Source: Corynebacterium sp. CNJ-954
GTDB taxonomy: Bacteria > Actinomycetota > Actinomycetes > Mycobacteriales > Mycobacteriaceae
Direction of reading: 5' to 3'
DNA: 64,000 bases
Assembly: GCF_001942345.1 (NCBI RefSeq)
Contig: NZ_MKKI01000042.1
Span: 124,001-188,000 of the forward strand
The notes beneath the pieces are model-generated. The model was not told where the DNA came from. It saw nothing but the letters and a program-made list of their open reading frames with translations, and made no database searches. The position numbers and the translations under genes were made by a program. Shown here in pieces: positions 19,477 to 29,097 of this stretch. Each line of letters opens with the position of its first letter. Positions within the stretch are counted from its first letter, which is position 1.

Positions 19477-20678
19477 GACTGACGCTCCCAGAAGGCAGGG
19501 CCGACGGGCTCGACGAAGTTCTTGTCCGCGTACAGGAACCCGTCTTCATCGACGTTGATGGACAGCTCGGGCAGGGCACGTGCGGCCGGACCGAACACCG
19601 GCTTACCCCAGTGCAGCGCATCGAACTGCGACTGGTGGCACGGGCAGAGAATACGGTTGGTCTGCTGCTCGTAGAGCGAGGTCGGGCAACCGATGTGTGT
19701 ACAGATCTTCGAGTACGCGTAGTAGTCGCCGTAGTGGAAGTCCTCCTGACCCTCACGCTGGACGGCCTTGACCGCGTCAGCGTGACGGAGACGAATCAAC
19801 ATGACCGCGTTGCGGGAACCGTGGATCGAGTGCATCTGCTCCTCGTACACGTCACGCTCGGGGTTGAACTCGTCGTGGTCGTTGACCATGTCCTGGGTCA
19901 TGGGGAACACCGTCTCCATGGCACCGGCGTCGAGGTCCTCGGGACGCACGCGCACCAGGCGGTTCACACCCTGCGTGCTCCAGTGGCCGTGGTGCTCTTC
20001 AGCGATGGCACCCGTGTCCCTGCCGAGGTACACCTTCTCGCCGTCGTTGACGAGCGTCCAACCGGTGGTCCACAGCGTGCCGTCACCGTCGATCCCCATC
20101 GCGCGGGGCTTCCACGGGTTCTTGACGATACCGCCCATGGGCAACGCGATCGCTACACCGGCCAGGGCGACACCGGCGCCGCCGAGCCCCATCAGGACCT
20201 TGCGACGACCCAGGGTCGACGTCTTCCAGGCGTCGTTGAGCAGCGCGGTCATTGTACGGCGGTCAACCTCGTCGGACGGACCGTCGTGGCGCTTCTGGAC
20301 CGCGATCTCCTCGGGGATGAACTTCTTGGAGAACTGGACCGCACCGATACCGAGGGTGATGATCGACAGACCCGAGGTCACTCCCAGCAGCGGGGTGTAG
20401 AGCGAGTAGACCCAGAGCCCGTCCTCCGCGAGGTGCTTGTACTCCCACGGCCAGAACAGGTAGACGCCGACGAATGCGAGCCCGAAGATCACCGACAGGG
20501 CCCACCAGAAGCCGACGCCGCGCGCGGCACGCTTCTCAGCGGGATCGCCCTCGACCGGGAAACGCTCCTTGCGGTAGGCGACGGTGACGTCGTCCATCTC
20601 GGTACCGAGGCGGGCGAGCTCCTCGTCACTCATGCCCTTGATCTCTTCTTCAGAGTAGGTGCTCTTCATCTCACTCAT
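19473..20678 (-). CDS. qcrA: cytochrome bcc complex, Rieske iron-sulfur subunit
   Basis: A 401-residue Rieske protein with the three N-terminal membrane helices seen in actinobacterial QcrA, then the cluster-binding loops [12 protein letters not shown] and CPCHQSQFD, whose two Cys and two His hold the 2Fe-2S centre. ATG 20678 (MSEMKST) is chosen; it overlaps the qcrC stop by 4 bp, and the longer frame would run into qcrC. The arginine pair in LGRRKVLMG before the third helix fits Tat export of the cluster domain. Confidence 0.96.
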   Translation of the reverse strand: MSEMKSTYSEEEIKGMSDEELARLGTEMDDVTVAYRKERFPVEGDPAEKRAARGVGFWWALSVIFGLAFVGVYLFWPWEYKHLAEDGLWVYSLYTPLLGVTSGLSIITLGIGAVQFSKKFIPEEIAVQKRHDGPSDEVDRRTMTALLNDAWKTSTLGRRKVLMGLGGAGVALAGVAIALPMGGIVKNPWKPRAMGIDGDGTLWTTGWTLVNDGEKVYLGRDTGAIAEEHHGHWSTQGVNRLVRVRPEDLDAGAMETVFPMTQDMVNDHDEFNPERDVYEEQMHSIHGSRNAVMLIRLRHADAVKAVQREGQEDFHYGDYYAYSKICTHIGCPTSLYEQQTNRILCPCHQSQFDALHWGKPVFGPAARALPELSINVDEDGFLYADKNFVEPVGPAFWERQS

Positions 20679-21582
20679 GACCGGGTTCCAATCCACATGG
20701 CCGCGCCGATGAGCACGACGATCCCGACGATCCACATCAACATGCCCTCAGTGACCGGGCCGATCCCGCCGAGTCCGAGCCCGCTGGGGTTCGGGGTCTC
20801 CTTGGACGACTTGATGAAGGCGATGATGTCCTTCTTCTCGTCGGCGGTGAGCTGGCGGTCGGAGAACTTCGGCATGTTCTGGGGGCCGGTGAGCATCGCC
20901 TGGTAGATCTCCTGCTCATTGGCTGCGTCGAGATTGGGGGCGTACTTACCACCGGACAATGCGCCACCACGACCGGTGAAGTTGTGGCAGGACGCACAGT
21001 TCAGCCGGAACAGATCGGAGCCACGGGCCACGTCCGACGGATCGATCTCACCGTCGTTGTTGTGGGAGCCACGCAGGGAATCCATGGCGATGGTCCCGTC
21101 CTCGTCCTTGACGATTCCGGGGCCGCCACCGTTGGCGTTGACGTATGCAGCGAGAGCGAGGGTCTGGGCTTCATTGAAGCGGGCGCCTTGCGGTCTGCCT
21201 GCGCCTCGTTACGCTTCATCGGCATACGACCGGAGTGGACCTGGAAGTACACGGCACCCTCACCGACGCCGACCAGGGAGGGACCGCGGTCCTCGACACC
21301 CTGGAGGTTGGCACCGTGACAGGTGATGCAGGCGACCTCGTAGATCTCCTGGCCCTGCGTGATCATCGACTGCGCATCCTGTTGCGCGGTCGCTGACTGC
21401 GGGTCCGGGGTAAAGGCCTGGGCGACCAGGCCTGCACCGGTCAGACCGAGCACGAGCGCGAGCGCTCCGGCCATGGTCCGGCGCAGTTTACGTCGGGTAC
21501 GACGCTTCTTGCCTGTTGTGGATACCGGGGTGGAGTCCACCACCGGGTTCTCCCCCTCGGGAGTTGGATTGTTCGTATCCAT
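20675..21582 (-). pseudogene. qcrC: cytochrome bcc complex, diheme cytochrome c subunit QcrC (frameshifted)
   Basis: Diheme cytochrome c1-like subunit that passes electrons from the Rieske protein to the aa3 oxidase without a soluble cytochrome c. The two heme motifs are CITCH (upstream frame) and CASCH (downstream frame), and a C-terminal membrane anchor is present. The reading frame breaks at 21181-21183: the upstream frame goes astray after EAQADRKAP, while the downstream frame resumes as [13 protein letters not shown]. Restoring one base in this GGG run (GGGG) joins them without loss and gives about 300 residues, the family length. All other residues look functional, so a sequencing slip is more likely than gene loss. 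SD AAGGGA precedes ATG 21582. Confidence 0.88.
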
Positions 21583-21654
21583 CTTGTTCCCTTAACTCGT
21601 CATTTGGAAGGCGATGGGCTTAACGGCCGAGCGTCACACATCGGCCCGTCCGGC

Positions 21655-22266
21655 CTACTGGATGAAGTAAATGGTGATCCACAGTCCGATCCACACGACG
21701 TCGACGAAATGCCAGTAGTAGGACACGACGACGGCGGCGGTGGCCTGGGCTGGAGTGAACTTCGACTTCATCGTGCGAAGAATCACCACGACGAAAGCAA
21801 GCACGCCGGCGAGGACGTGTGCGCCGTGGAAGCCGGTGGTGATGAAGAACACCGACCCGTAGACGCTGCTCGAGATCGTGGTGCCGTGCTGCACGAGGTG
21901 GATGTACTCATACGTCTGACCGGCGAGGAAGATTGCGCCGAGGACGATGGTGAGTGCATACCACTTCCGTAGACCGAACACGTCGCCACGCTCCGCGGCG
22001 AACACACCCCACTGGGCGGTGAACGACGACGACACCAGAATCACGGTGATCGCCAGAGCGAACGGCACGTTCAGCTCGGTCGGCTCGGAGGGCCAGTTTC
22101 CGTTCGAGTTCGCCTTCGAGACGAAGTACATCGCGAACAGGCCCGCGAAGAACATCAATTCCTGGGACAGGAACACAATCGTGCCGACGCTGACCATATT
22201 GGGTCGGTTCAGCGTCACGGCACGCTGTGGTGCTGCCATGCTTTGGTTTCCAACTGCGCTCGTCAC
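21655..22266 (-). CDS. ctaE: cytochrome aa3 oxidase subunit III
   Basis: A 203-residue, five-helix membrane subunit of the aa3 oxidase that joins the bcc complex in a supercomplex. Family signatures include [32 protein letters not shown] and the C-terminal [21 protein letters not shown], nearly identical to other corynebacterial CtaE. GTG 22266 has CATACT 7 nt upstream, so the ctaE-qcrCAB transcript may start at this codon. qcrC follows 72 bp later. Confidence 0.96.
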   Translation of the reverse strand: MTSAVGNQSMAAPQRAVTLNRPNMVSVGTIVFLSQELMFFAGLFAMYFVSKANSNGNWPSEPTELNVPFALAITVILVSSSFTAQWGVFAAERGDVFGLRKWYALTIVLGAIFLAGQTYEYIHLVQHGTTISSSVYGSVFFITTGFHGAHVLAGVLAFVVVILRTMKSKFTPAQATAAVVVSYYWHFVDVVWIGLWITIYFIQ

Positions 22267-22273
22267 GCGTACA

Positions 22274-22279
22274 AGTATG
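22274..22279 (-). promoter_or_regulatory. ctaE-qcrCAB -10 box, leaderless type
   Basis: CATACT on the minus strand, 7 nt before GTG 22266. Confidence 0.4.
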
Positions 22280-22646
22280 ACCGACCCTGGCCCCCTAGTC
22301 GATTCGCGCCCCCGGCGAGTTTCGGGGTTTCTGTAAAACCGCTGGTAGTCGCTTCACGTTTCCTGGCAACTCACCACAAACGGGGTTAGCCGGGAACTCT
22401 TCGGTCTGAATTACGACGGCACCGTATCTCCGCAGGTTGATCACCCGCAGCGGCAGTCTGGCCTCTCCCCCTGCCATGCCACCAGCCCACCAAATCACCC
22501 CCGTTCGAGGGCCGTGCCACACCGCCCAGGAACCGGTCACGGCAATCACGCCGACGGTCTTCCCGCAGTCTACCTGGGACGGCCCCGCGCACCGAATCTC
22601 CCCACCTCGCGACACCCTCCGGCCCCCTGTCCGCCGCCACCCGTAA
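22280..22646. other. intergenic region between ctaE and trpD
   Basis: About 370 bp between the two promoters with no supported gene. Open frames here lack ribosome sites and recognisable motifs. No strong terminator or repeat was seen. Confidence 0.4.
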
Positions 22647-22652
22647 TAGGAT
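22647..22652 (+). promoter_or_regulatory. trpD -10 box
   Basis: TAGGAT, about 70 nt before the trpD ATG. Confidence 0.4.
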
Positions 22653-22721
22653 GGATCCGTCCGTAGCCGCTCACCCACGAACGGCCGGACACAGACATCC
22701 AACTTCGAGAGGACGACACTG

Positions 22722-23825
22722 ATGCCCGACGATATGAGTCTGACCACCCCGGACCACATCACGCCGCTGGGCTCCGACCGACTACCGGAAAGCTACTTCA
22801 CGTGGCCGGGGGTACTCGACCGGATCGGGCGGCACGAGGAACTCAGTGAATCCCAGATCACCTGGGCGGTCAGCCGCATCATGGAGGGCGGTGCGACCGA
22901 CGCACAGCTGGCCGCCTTCGCGTTCGGACTCCGCGTCAAAGGGATCACAGCCGCCGAACTCTCCGCCGCTGCGTCGGCGATGCGGGCCTACGCCACGCCC
23001 GTGGACTTCAGCGACATCCCCGACGCCGTCGACATCGTCGGCACCGGCGGCGACGGTCACCACACCGTGAACATCTCCACCATGGCTTCCTTTGTGGTAG
23101 CGGCAACCGGAGTGCCGGTCGTGAAGCACGGCAACCGTGCAGCGTCCTCGAAATGCGGCGGCGCCGACGTCCTGGAGGTGCTCGGACTCGATATCGACCG
23201 CTCCCCCGAGACGATCCATGAGGACGCCCTGAAGACCGGGTTCGCGTTCATGTTCGCCAAGACCTACCATCCCGCGATGCGTTTTGCAGGGCCGGTGCGC
23301 TCCGAGCTGGCTGTCCCCACCCTCTTCAATCTCCTCGGGCCGATGACGAACCCCGCAGGGCCGAAGTTCGGCCTCATCGGATGCGCCTTCCGCGACATGA
23401 TGCCCATCATGGGTGGGGCATTCGCTCATCAGGGCGTGCGGGCGCTGATCGTGCGGGGGCTCGACGGCATGGACGAGATCAGCGTCTGTGCCCCCACCGA
23501 GGTCGTGACCGTCGACGCGGCGGGACGGACCGGTGAGTTCACCATCAATCCGCGTACGTACGGTCTCGACGTCTACGACGACGACGCACTCAAAGGCGGG
23601 GACCCCCAGTACAACGCGGACATCGCCAGGCGTCTCATGGCCGGCGAGATCACCGGAGCTGTCAAGGACGCGGTCTTGATCAACGCAGCAGCGGCCCTGA
23701 CGGCAGTACACGGTTGGGAGGGTGACGACCTGAGGTCAGCGCTCACCACCCAGCTCGCCGTGGCGCGTGACGCGCTCGAATCCGGGGCCGCCCAGCAGAA
23801 GATGAACGACATCATCAGCCTGTGA
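22722..23825 (+). CDS. trpD: anthranilate phosphoribosyltransferase
   Basis: Transfers phosphoribosyl from PRPP to anthranilate in tryptophan synthesis; 367 residues. Motifs: PRPP-binding GTGGDG, KHGNRAASSKCGGADVLE, and NLLGPMTNP. It stands alone next to ctaE, as in mycobacteria (Rv2192c beside ctaE), and not in a trp operon; whether a second trpD exists elsewhere cannot be seen. ATG 22722 follows GAGAGGA. A strong terminator follows. Confidence 0.93.
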   Translation: MPDDMSLTTPDHITPLGSDRLPESYFTWPGVLDRIGRHEELSESQITWAVSRIMEGGATDAQLAAFAFGLRVKGITAAELSAAASAMRAYATPVDFSDIPDAVDIVGTGGDGHHTVNISTMASFVVAATGVPVVKHGNRAASSKCGGADVLEVLGLDIDRSPETIHEDALKTGFAFMFAKTYHPAMRFAGPVRSELAVPTLFNLLGPMTNPAGPKFGLIGCAFRDMMPIMGGAFAHQGVRALIVRGLDGMDEISVCAPTEVVTVDAAGRTGEFTINPRTYGLDVYDDDALKGGDPQYNADIARRLMAGEITGAVKDAVLINAAAALTAVHGWEGDDLRSALTTQLAVARDALESGAAQQKMNDIISL

Positions 23826-23854
23826 CGCGCGGTGCCGGCCGCCGGCGCACGCAG

Positions 23855-23896
23855 AAGGAGCACCCGCGAGGAAGATGCGGGTGCTCCTTGTTTTCG
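23855..23896 (+). terminator. trpD terminator
   Basis: AAGGAGCACCCGC pairs with GCGGGTGCTCCTT (13 bp), followed by TGTTTTCG; it lies 30 bp after the trpD stop. Confidence 0.85.
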
Positions 23897-23952
23897 TGCC
23901 TGCGCTGCCTGATCGCCGCCGCGGCGTCATCACCGGCGCGACGGCTGGACGA

Positions 23953-24384
23953 CTACTCCTTCTCGGGCGGAAGTCCGTACTGCAGGTTGAGCATGGTGGT
24001 GGCCCAGATGAGCATCGCGGCGCCCAACAGGATCACCCAGATCAAGAAGAAGGCGATGCCGTAGCCCATGATCACGATGGCCATCGCCATGATGAACGGC
24101 CACCCGGAGTGAGGCGAGAAGAATCCGAGCACGCCCGCGCCGTCCTCGATCTCGGCCTCCTCCCAGTCCTTCGGCTCGATGTCTGCCTTGGAGTTGGTGA
24201 GGTGGAAGTACACGCCGAGGAAGAGGGTCAGCAGTGTCGCCAGGACAAGTCCGGTCCCACCTGCCCACTCAATACCCTGCTGGTTCGCACCGTCATTGAG
24301 CTGCGACGTCGCGTAGAAGTACACGACCGTCATCACTGTGAGGAACAGTGCGAGTCCGTACATCAACTTGGCTGTCTGCCGCAT
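23953..24384 (-). CDS. ctaF: cytochrome aa3 oxidase subunit IV (actinobacterial)
   Basis: A 143-residue membrane protein with four predicted helices: LMYGLALFLTVMTVVYFYA, GTGLVLATLLTLFLGVYF, then WPFIMAMAIVIMGYGIAFF and WVILLGAAMLIWA. It is the small actinobacteria-specific subunit of the aa3 oxidase. It follows ctaC by 28 bp on the same strand and has its own AGGAG site 6 nt before ATG 24384. Confidence 0.93.
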   Translation of the reverse strand: MRQTAKLMYGLALFLTVMTVVYFYATSQLNDGANQQGIEWAGGTGLVLATLLTLFLGVYFHLTNSKADIEPKDWEEAEIEDGAGVLGFFSPHSGWPFIMAMAIVIMGYGIAFFLIWVILLGAAMLIWATTMLNLQYGLPPEKE

Positions 24385-24412
24385 TGTTGTCTCCTAGTGT
24401 TTCTTCGCCGAC

Positions 24413-25525
24413 TTAGGCGGAACGGTCGATGTAGTTGTCACCCTCGACTCCCCGCGTGGAATCACGTCCGGGAAGGAAAGGCTGAGTCGAGGTGGCGTAG
24501 GGATCCTCGCCGATCTCCGCCAACGCATCAGCATTGGTGGCCTCCGGGTTGGCCTCACGGTAGGCGATGTAGGCCGCGAAGTTCTCCGGGCTCACGGCAC
24601 GGACCTCGAAGTTCATCATCGCGTGATAGGTACCGCACATCTCGGCACACCGTCCGACGAAAGCACCTTCACTGTCGATGCCTTCGATCTGGAACCGCCG
24701 CTCGGACTGGTTCGCTTCGGGGTGCGGGAACACGTCGCGCTTGAAGAGGAACTCGGGAACCCAGAAGGAGTGGATCACGTCCGAGGAAGCGAGGTTGAAC
24801 TCGATCGGGGTGTTCGTCGGCAGGACGAGCACAGGAACCTCTTCGGACGTACCGAGAGTCTCGATCTGGTCGTAGTTCAGGTAGGTGAAGTCTTCCTTGG
24901 ACTTACCGTGGATCGGGCCGACGGACTTGCCGTGCTCGTCACGGTCGTCCTGCGGCACGGCGGCGTTGGCCTCCGCAGCCTCGGCGCGCTCCTCGTCCTC
25001 ACCGACGTATTCCTGACCGTCCTGGGTGAGATCGCCACTGACATTGCCGTAGCCGAACTTCCAGTTCCACTGGTAGGCGGTGACGTCGACACTGACCTGC
25101 GGGTCCTTGTCGAGTGCGGTGACCTTGTCCTGGGTCTGCACCGTGAAGAAGAACAGACCCATGACGATCAGCACGGGAATGACGGTCAAGGTCAACTCGA
25201 GCGGAACGTTGTAGGCAGTCTGCCGGGGAAACTCCGGCTTGCCCTTCTTGGCGGCCCGCTTGTCACTGTCGCGGAAGATCACCACGAACATGAGGGCCCA
25301 CATGATGATGCCGATGACCCACGCGACAACCCAGGTCCACACCCAGAAGTTGCCCATGGACTGGGACTCCGGGGTGATTCCGTCGGGCCAACCCATGCGC
25401 AGGGCATGGAAGAATCCGTTGTCGGGGGGTGCGACATCGCAGCCGACCAGGGCAAGGGAGCCAAGTCCCAGCACTCCGGCGAGGCCGAGCTTGCGACCTC
25501 TTCCGTGAACTTTTCGCTGTTCCAC
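24413..25525 (-). CDS. ctaC: cytochrome aa3 oxidase subunit II
   Basis: Membrane-anchored subunit II, 370 residues, carrying the CuA electron entry site. A lipoprotein-type signal (LGSLALVGCD) is followed by two transmembrane helices and a cupredoxin domain with the CuA ligands in GRCAEMCGTYHAMM and the upstream His in SSDVIHSFWVPEF. An acidic insertion within the cupredoxin domain (QEYVGEDEERAEAAEAN) is a corynebacterial feature. The GTG start at 25525 has GAGGAAGG about 9 nt upstream. Divergent from ltsA. Confidence 0.95.
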   Translation of the reverse strand: MEQRKVHGRGRKLGLAGVLGLGSLALVGCDVAPPDNGFFHALRMGWPDGITPESQSMGNFWVWTWVVAWVIGIIMWALMFVVIFRDSDKRAAKKGKPEFPRQTAYNVPLELTLTVIPVLIVMGLFFFTVQTQDKVTALDKDPQVSVDVTAYQWNWKFGYGNVSGDLTQDGQEYVGEDEERAEAAEANAAVPQDDRDEHGKSVGPIHGKSKEDFTYLNYDQIETLGTSEEVPVLVLPTNTPIEFNLASSDVIHSFWVPEFLFKRDVFPHPEANQSERRFQIEGIDSEGAFVGRCAEMCGTYHAMMNFEVRAVSPENFAAYIAYREANPEATNADALAEIGEDPYATSTQPFLPGRDSTRGVEGDNYIDRSA

Positions 25526-25879
25526 GCGAGTATGCCTTCCTCAATCACACGTCGTGTTCATCGGGACCACCGTGTCCGTCGCCTGCAGAGGACGGACACC
25601 GGCCCCGTGTCATCTCCCGACAATAGTGCATGGAGGGGGATGCCCCTGCATCATGCACACCATTGTGATTCTCTGTCGGCCCTATTCGGGGTTGCTGGAC
25701 GCGAGCTGGGTGACCACGCCGCTGCCCGGCATGTCTCGTCTGGGTCAGCGCGACCTCGGCGAGTAGTCTTGTGTGCTTACGCACGCGCACGCGGCCGGCA
25801 CCTCACCGTCCTGTCCCTCTACCCCGGGGGCCTGACACGCCGGCTCCCGACGACACTTACGGAGATGACCCCAGAGCAC
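25526..25879. other. divergent promoter region ctaC/ltsA
   Basis: 354 bp with no supported gene. It holds the ltsA -10 box and presumably the ctaC promoter; no clear operator or hairpin was recognised. Confidence 0.45.
25764..25769 (+). promoter_or_regulatory. ltsA -10 box
   Basis: TAGTCT about 110 nt before the ltsA start; implies a leader of about 100 nt. Confidence 0.4.
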
Positions 25880-27817
25880 ATGTGTGGACTTCTTGGAATT
25901 CTGACGGCCCACGGTGACGCCCCCCGTTTCGTGGACACGACCGCCCGGGCACTCCCCTGCATGCGGCACCGCGGCCCGGACGAAGACGGCACCTGGAACG
26001 ACGACGACGTCGTCTTCGGGTTCAACCGCCTGTCGATCATCGACCTCGAGCACTCGCATCAGCCTCTCCAGTGGGGTCCGGCCGATCAGCCGGACCGCTA
26101 CTCGATGACGTTCAACGGCGAGATCTACAACTACGTCGAACTCCGGGAGGAGCTCCAGGCAGAAGGTTACGAGTTCGCCACATCCGGTGACTCGGAGACC
26201 ATCGTGGTCGGTTTCCACCACTGGGGCACGGACGTCGTCAACCACCTGCGTGGAATGTTCGCGTTCTCGGTGTGGGACTCAGCTGACCGGACGATGTTCC
26301 TCGCCCGCGATCCTTTCGGCATCAAGCCTCTGTTCTATGCGACGACGGATGCCGGCACCGTCTTCAGCAGTGAGAAGAAGTCCGTCCTGGCGATGGCCGA
26401 CGACATCGGTCTCGACCTGAGCCTTGACGACCGGGCAATCGTCCACTACACGGACCTCCAGTACGTCCCCGAACCGGAGACTCTGCACACGGGCGTCCGA
26501 CGGCTCGAGTCGGGGTGCCACGCCACCGTCCGCCCCGGAGAGGCGGTCACGGCTGTGCGGTACTTCGAGCCGACGTTCCCGGTCGCCCCCGTACCGACTG
26601 GACAGGAACACGCCCTTTTCACCCGTATCGCCGACGCCCTGCAGGATTCTGTCGCCAAGCACATGAGGGCCGATGTCACCGTCGGTTCCTTCCTCTCCGG
26701 AGGGATCGACTCCACCGCCATCGCGTCACTGGCCAAGCAGCACAATCCGGACCTGATCACGTTCACCACCGGTTTCGAGCGGGAGGGGTACTCGGAGGTC
26801 GATGTCGCCGCGGAATCCGCGGAGGCGATCGGCGTCGAGCACGTGGTCAAGGTCGTCTCCCCCGAAGAATTCGCTGCCGCCGTCCCGAAGATCATCTGGT
26901 ACCTCGACGACCCGGTCGCGGATCCGGCGCTGGTCCCCCTGTACTTCGTCGCCGCCGAGGCCCGTAAACACGTCAAGGTCGTCCTGTCCGGTGAGGGCGC
27001 GGATGAACTGTTCGGCGGGTACACGATCTACAAGGAACCCCTGTCGCTCGCGCCGTTCGAGAAGGTCCCCTCCCCTGTCAAGAAGGTCCTCCGTTCAATC
27101 GGCGACGCCCTGCCCGACGGTATGCGTGGCAAGTCACTCCTCCAGCGTGGGACGACACCGATCGAGGAGCGCTACTACGGCAACGCCCGGTCGTTCAACT
27201 ATGAACAGCTCGAACGCGTGCTGCGGATCGCCCGGCCCGAATGGGACCACCGCGAGGTGACCGCACCGATCTACGCGAAGTCCGTGGACATGGATCCGGT
27301 GGCGCGGATGCAGCACCTCGACATGTTCACCTGGTTGCGCGGGGACATCCTGGTCAAGGCGGACAAGATCACCATGGCCAACTCGCTGGAGTTGCGTGTC
27401 CCGTTCCTGGACCGTGTCGTCTTCGACGTCGCACGTACCATCCCCCACGAGCTCAAGGTCGGCAACGGGACCACGAAGTACGCCCTGCGACGCGCTCTGG
27501 AGCTCATCGTCCCCGAACATGTCATCAACCGGAAGAAGCTGGGGTTCCCTGTCCCGCTCCGCCACTGGCTCGCGGGTGACGAGCTCTACGACTGGGCGAA
27601 GAAGAACATCGAGGACTCCGCCACCGACCACATCTTCGACAAGTCCCAGGTGCTGGCCATGTTGGACGAGCACCGGGTGTCGATGAACACGGGTTCCGGC
27701 CCGGACCACTCTCGACGACTGTGGACGGTCATCGCCTTCATGATCTGGCACGGCATTTTCGTCGAACAGCGCATCCACCCGGACATCGACGAACAGGACT
27801 ACCCGGTCCACCTCTGA
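25880..27817 (+). CDS. ltsA: glutamine-dependent amidotransferase / asparagine synthetase-like LtsA
   Basis: A 645-residue protein with an N-terminal class II glutaminase (catalytic Cys2 in MCGLLGIL, plus RHRGPDEDGTW, FNGEIYNY) and a C-terminal asparagine-synthetase-type ATP-PPi domain (SFLSGGIDST pyrophosphate loop, LSGEGADELFGGY). In C. glutamicum LtsA is needed for lysozyme and heat resistance and amidates meso-DAP in peptidoglycan precursors. The start must be ATG 25880 because Cys2 has to be N-terminal after Met removal; the frame is open far upstream but that part is antisense to ctaC. Conserved neighbour of ctaC. Confidence 0.95.
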   Translation: MCGLLGILTAHGDAPRFVDTTARALPCMRHRGPDEDGTWNDDDVVFGFNRLSIIDLEHSHQPLQWGPADQPDRYSMTFNGEIYNYVELREELQAEGYEFATSGDSETIVVGFHHWGTDVVNHLRGMFAFSVWDSADRTMFLARDPFGIKPLFYATTDAGTVFSSEKKSVLAMADDIGLDLSLDDRAIVHYTDLQYVPEPETLHTGVRRLESGCHATVRPGEAVTAVRYFEPTFPVAPVPTGQEHALFTRIADALQDSVAKHMRADVTVGSFLSGGIDSTAIASLAKQHNPDLITFTTGFEREGYSEVDVAAESAEAIGVEHVVKVVSPEEFAAAVPKIIWYLDDPVADPALVPLYFVAAEARKHVKVVLSGEGADELFGGYTIYKEPLSLAPFEKVPSPVKKVLRSIGDALPDGMRGKSLLQRGTTPIEERYYGNARSFNYEQLERVLRIARPEWDHREVTAPIYAKSVDMDPVARMQHLDMFTWLRGDILVKADKITMANSLELRVPFLDRVVFDVARTIPHELKVGNGTTKYALRRALELIVPEHVINRKKLGFPVPLRHWLAGDELYDWAKKNIEDSATDHIFDKSQVLAMLDEHRVSMNTGSGPDHSRRLWTVIAFMIWHGIFVEQRIHPDIDEQDYPVHL

Positions 27818-27851
27818 TCTCTCTTCCGGGTGCGACACTGCACCGGAAATG

Positions 27852-27892
27852 GAGGAACTCCCCGTCTTCTGTGCGAAGGCGGGGAGTTCCTC
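27852..27892. terminator. bidirectional terminator between ltsA and the HesB-like gene
   Basis: A perfect 13-bp inverted repeat (GAGGAACTCCCCG / CGGGGAGTTCCTC) with a 15-nt loop between two convergent genes; T-runs are weak. Confidence 0.75.
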
Positions 27893-27909
27893 TGTACCGG
27901 GCAGGTCCG

Positions 27910-28266
27910 TCAGCTGAAGGAGTCGCCGCAGGCGCAGGAGCCGCCGGCATTCGGGTTGTCGATGGTGAAGCCCTGCGATTCGATCGTGTCAGAGAAGTCG
28001 ATCTTCGCTCCCGTCAGGTACGGAGCGGACATCTTGTCCACGACGAGACGGACGCCCTCGACATCGTCGACAAGGTCACCGTCCAGGGTCCGGTCATCGA
28101 AAAAGAGCTGGTAGCGCAGGCCTGCGCAACCACCCGGCTGAACGGCGATGCGCAAGGCCAGGTCGTCCCGACCCTCCTGCGCGAGCAGACCGGCGGCCTT
28201 ACCTGCGGCAGCGCTGGTCAGTTCGACACCGGTGGACTTCTCGGCGGTCTTTTCGGGAGCAGTCAT
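27910..28266 (-). CDS. A-type iron-sulfur carrier (HesB/IscA/ErpA family)
   Basis: A 118-residue Fe-S insertion protein with the three ligand cysteines in GGCAGLRY and the C-terminal GSCACGDSF. The family delivers 2Fe-2S or 4Fe-4S clusters to apo-proteins. Two adjacent ATGs compete; 28266 is preferred because GGAGG lies 5 nt before it and only 2 nt before the other (28269). The conserved place next to ltsA and near qcr/lipA, which need clusters, fits its role. Confidence 0.92.
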   Translation of the reverse strand: MTAPEKTAEKSTGVELTSAAAGKAAGLLAQEGRDDLALRIAVQPGGCAGLRYQLFFDDRTLDGDLVDDVEGVRLVVDKMSAPYLTGAKIDFSDTIESQGFTIDNPNAGGSCACGDSFS

Positions 28267-28379
28267 CATTTCCTCCTCAGTAATGCGGATATGCCCAAAC
28301 TACTCGTCCACAACCATGAAATCCAGTGATCTATTCCCGACAGCCTCACCCGCGTTGGTACCGGTGTCCGCTCGTGCTC

Positions 28380-28385
28380 TAGCCT
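28380..28385 (+). promoter_or_regulatory. -10 box of the DUF3043 gene, leaderless type
   Basis: TAGCCT, 7 nt before GTG 28393. Confidence 0.5.
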
Positions 28386-28392
28386 GTGAGGT

Positions 28393-29097
28393 GTGAAACT
28401 CCCGTGGAAGAAAGATGATGACAGTGATGTCGCCGACGGCGACGTCACCTCGGCAGGCAGCTCCCTCGCCGACGAGGACGCCGCCACGACACCGAAGGGC
28501 TACACGCCCAAGAAGGGCCGTCCGACGCCGAAGCGCAACGAGGTCGAACGCTCCACCGGCGTCCGGCGGGTCCATTTCGACGCTCCGATGACGCCGAAGG
28601 AAGCGCGTCAGCGCAAGAAGGACTACAAGAACTCCATGTCGAAGGAGGAGTTCAAGGAGGCCAAGCGTAAGCAGCGTGAGGACGCGGCCGAGTCGCGCCG
28701 CAAGGCCAACGAGCGGATGATGGCCGGCGACCCTGACTACCTTCTCGCCAGGGACCAGGGCAAGGAGAAGCTCTTCGTCCGGAACTACGTGGACTCCCAC
28801 CGCTACCTGATGAACTACTTCCTGCCCATCGCGCTGGTCGTGGTTGTCGTCATGATCCTCGGCACCCGGATGCCGTTGATCGCCAACTACATCAGTCTGT
28901 TCATGCTGGTGGTGATCCTGATCCTGGTGGTCGAGGGGCTCTTCCTCGGTCGCAAGGTCAACAGGCTGGTGCGCGAGCGGTTCCCGGACACGACCTTCGG
29001 GAAATGGACCATCGGTTTCTACGCCTTCACCCGGGCCACCATGGTCCGCAAGATGCGGACGCCCGCGCCACAGGTGAATATCGGCGACTCGGTCTGA
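28393..29097 (+). CDS. DUF3043-type membrane protein
   Basis: A 234-residue conserved actinobacterial protein of unknown function. A charged, Lys/Arg/Glu-rich N-terminal half (about residues 1-135, likely helical: KEARQRKKDYKNSMSKEEF) precedes two transmembrane helices (FLPIALVVVVVMILG and YISLFMLVVILILVVEGLFLG) and a short basic tail. GTG 28393 is supported by TAGCCT 7 nt upstream. Its TGA overlaps the ATG of the following cobT relic (TGATG). Genes like it sit at this place in other corynebacteria. Confidence 0.8.
   Translation: MKLPWKKDDDSDVADGDVTSAGSSLADEDAATTPKGYTPKKGRPTPKRNEVERSTGVRRVHFDAPMTPKEARQRKKDYKNSMSKEEFKEAKRKQREDAAESRRKANERMMAGDPDYLLARDQGKEKLFVRNYVDSHRYLMNYFLPIALVVVVVMILGTRMPLIANYISLFMLVVILILVVEGLFLGRKVNRLVRERFPDTTFGKWTIGFYAFTRATMVRKMRTPAPQVNIGDSV

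Noticed and set aside
22295..22762. 155-codon minus-strand ORF in the ctaE-trpD gap
   Set aside because: No ribosome site or motif, and it runs through the trpD promoter and start.
24623..25879. N-terminal extension of ltsA by about 420 codons
   Set aside because: The region is antisense to ctaC, and the class II amidotransferase needs Cys right after the initiator Met at 25880.
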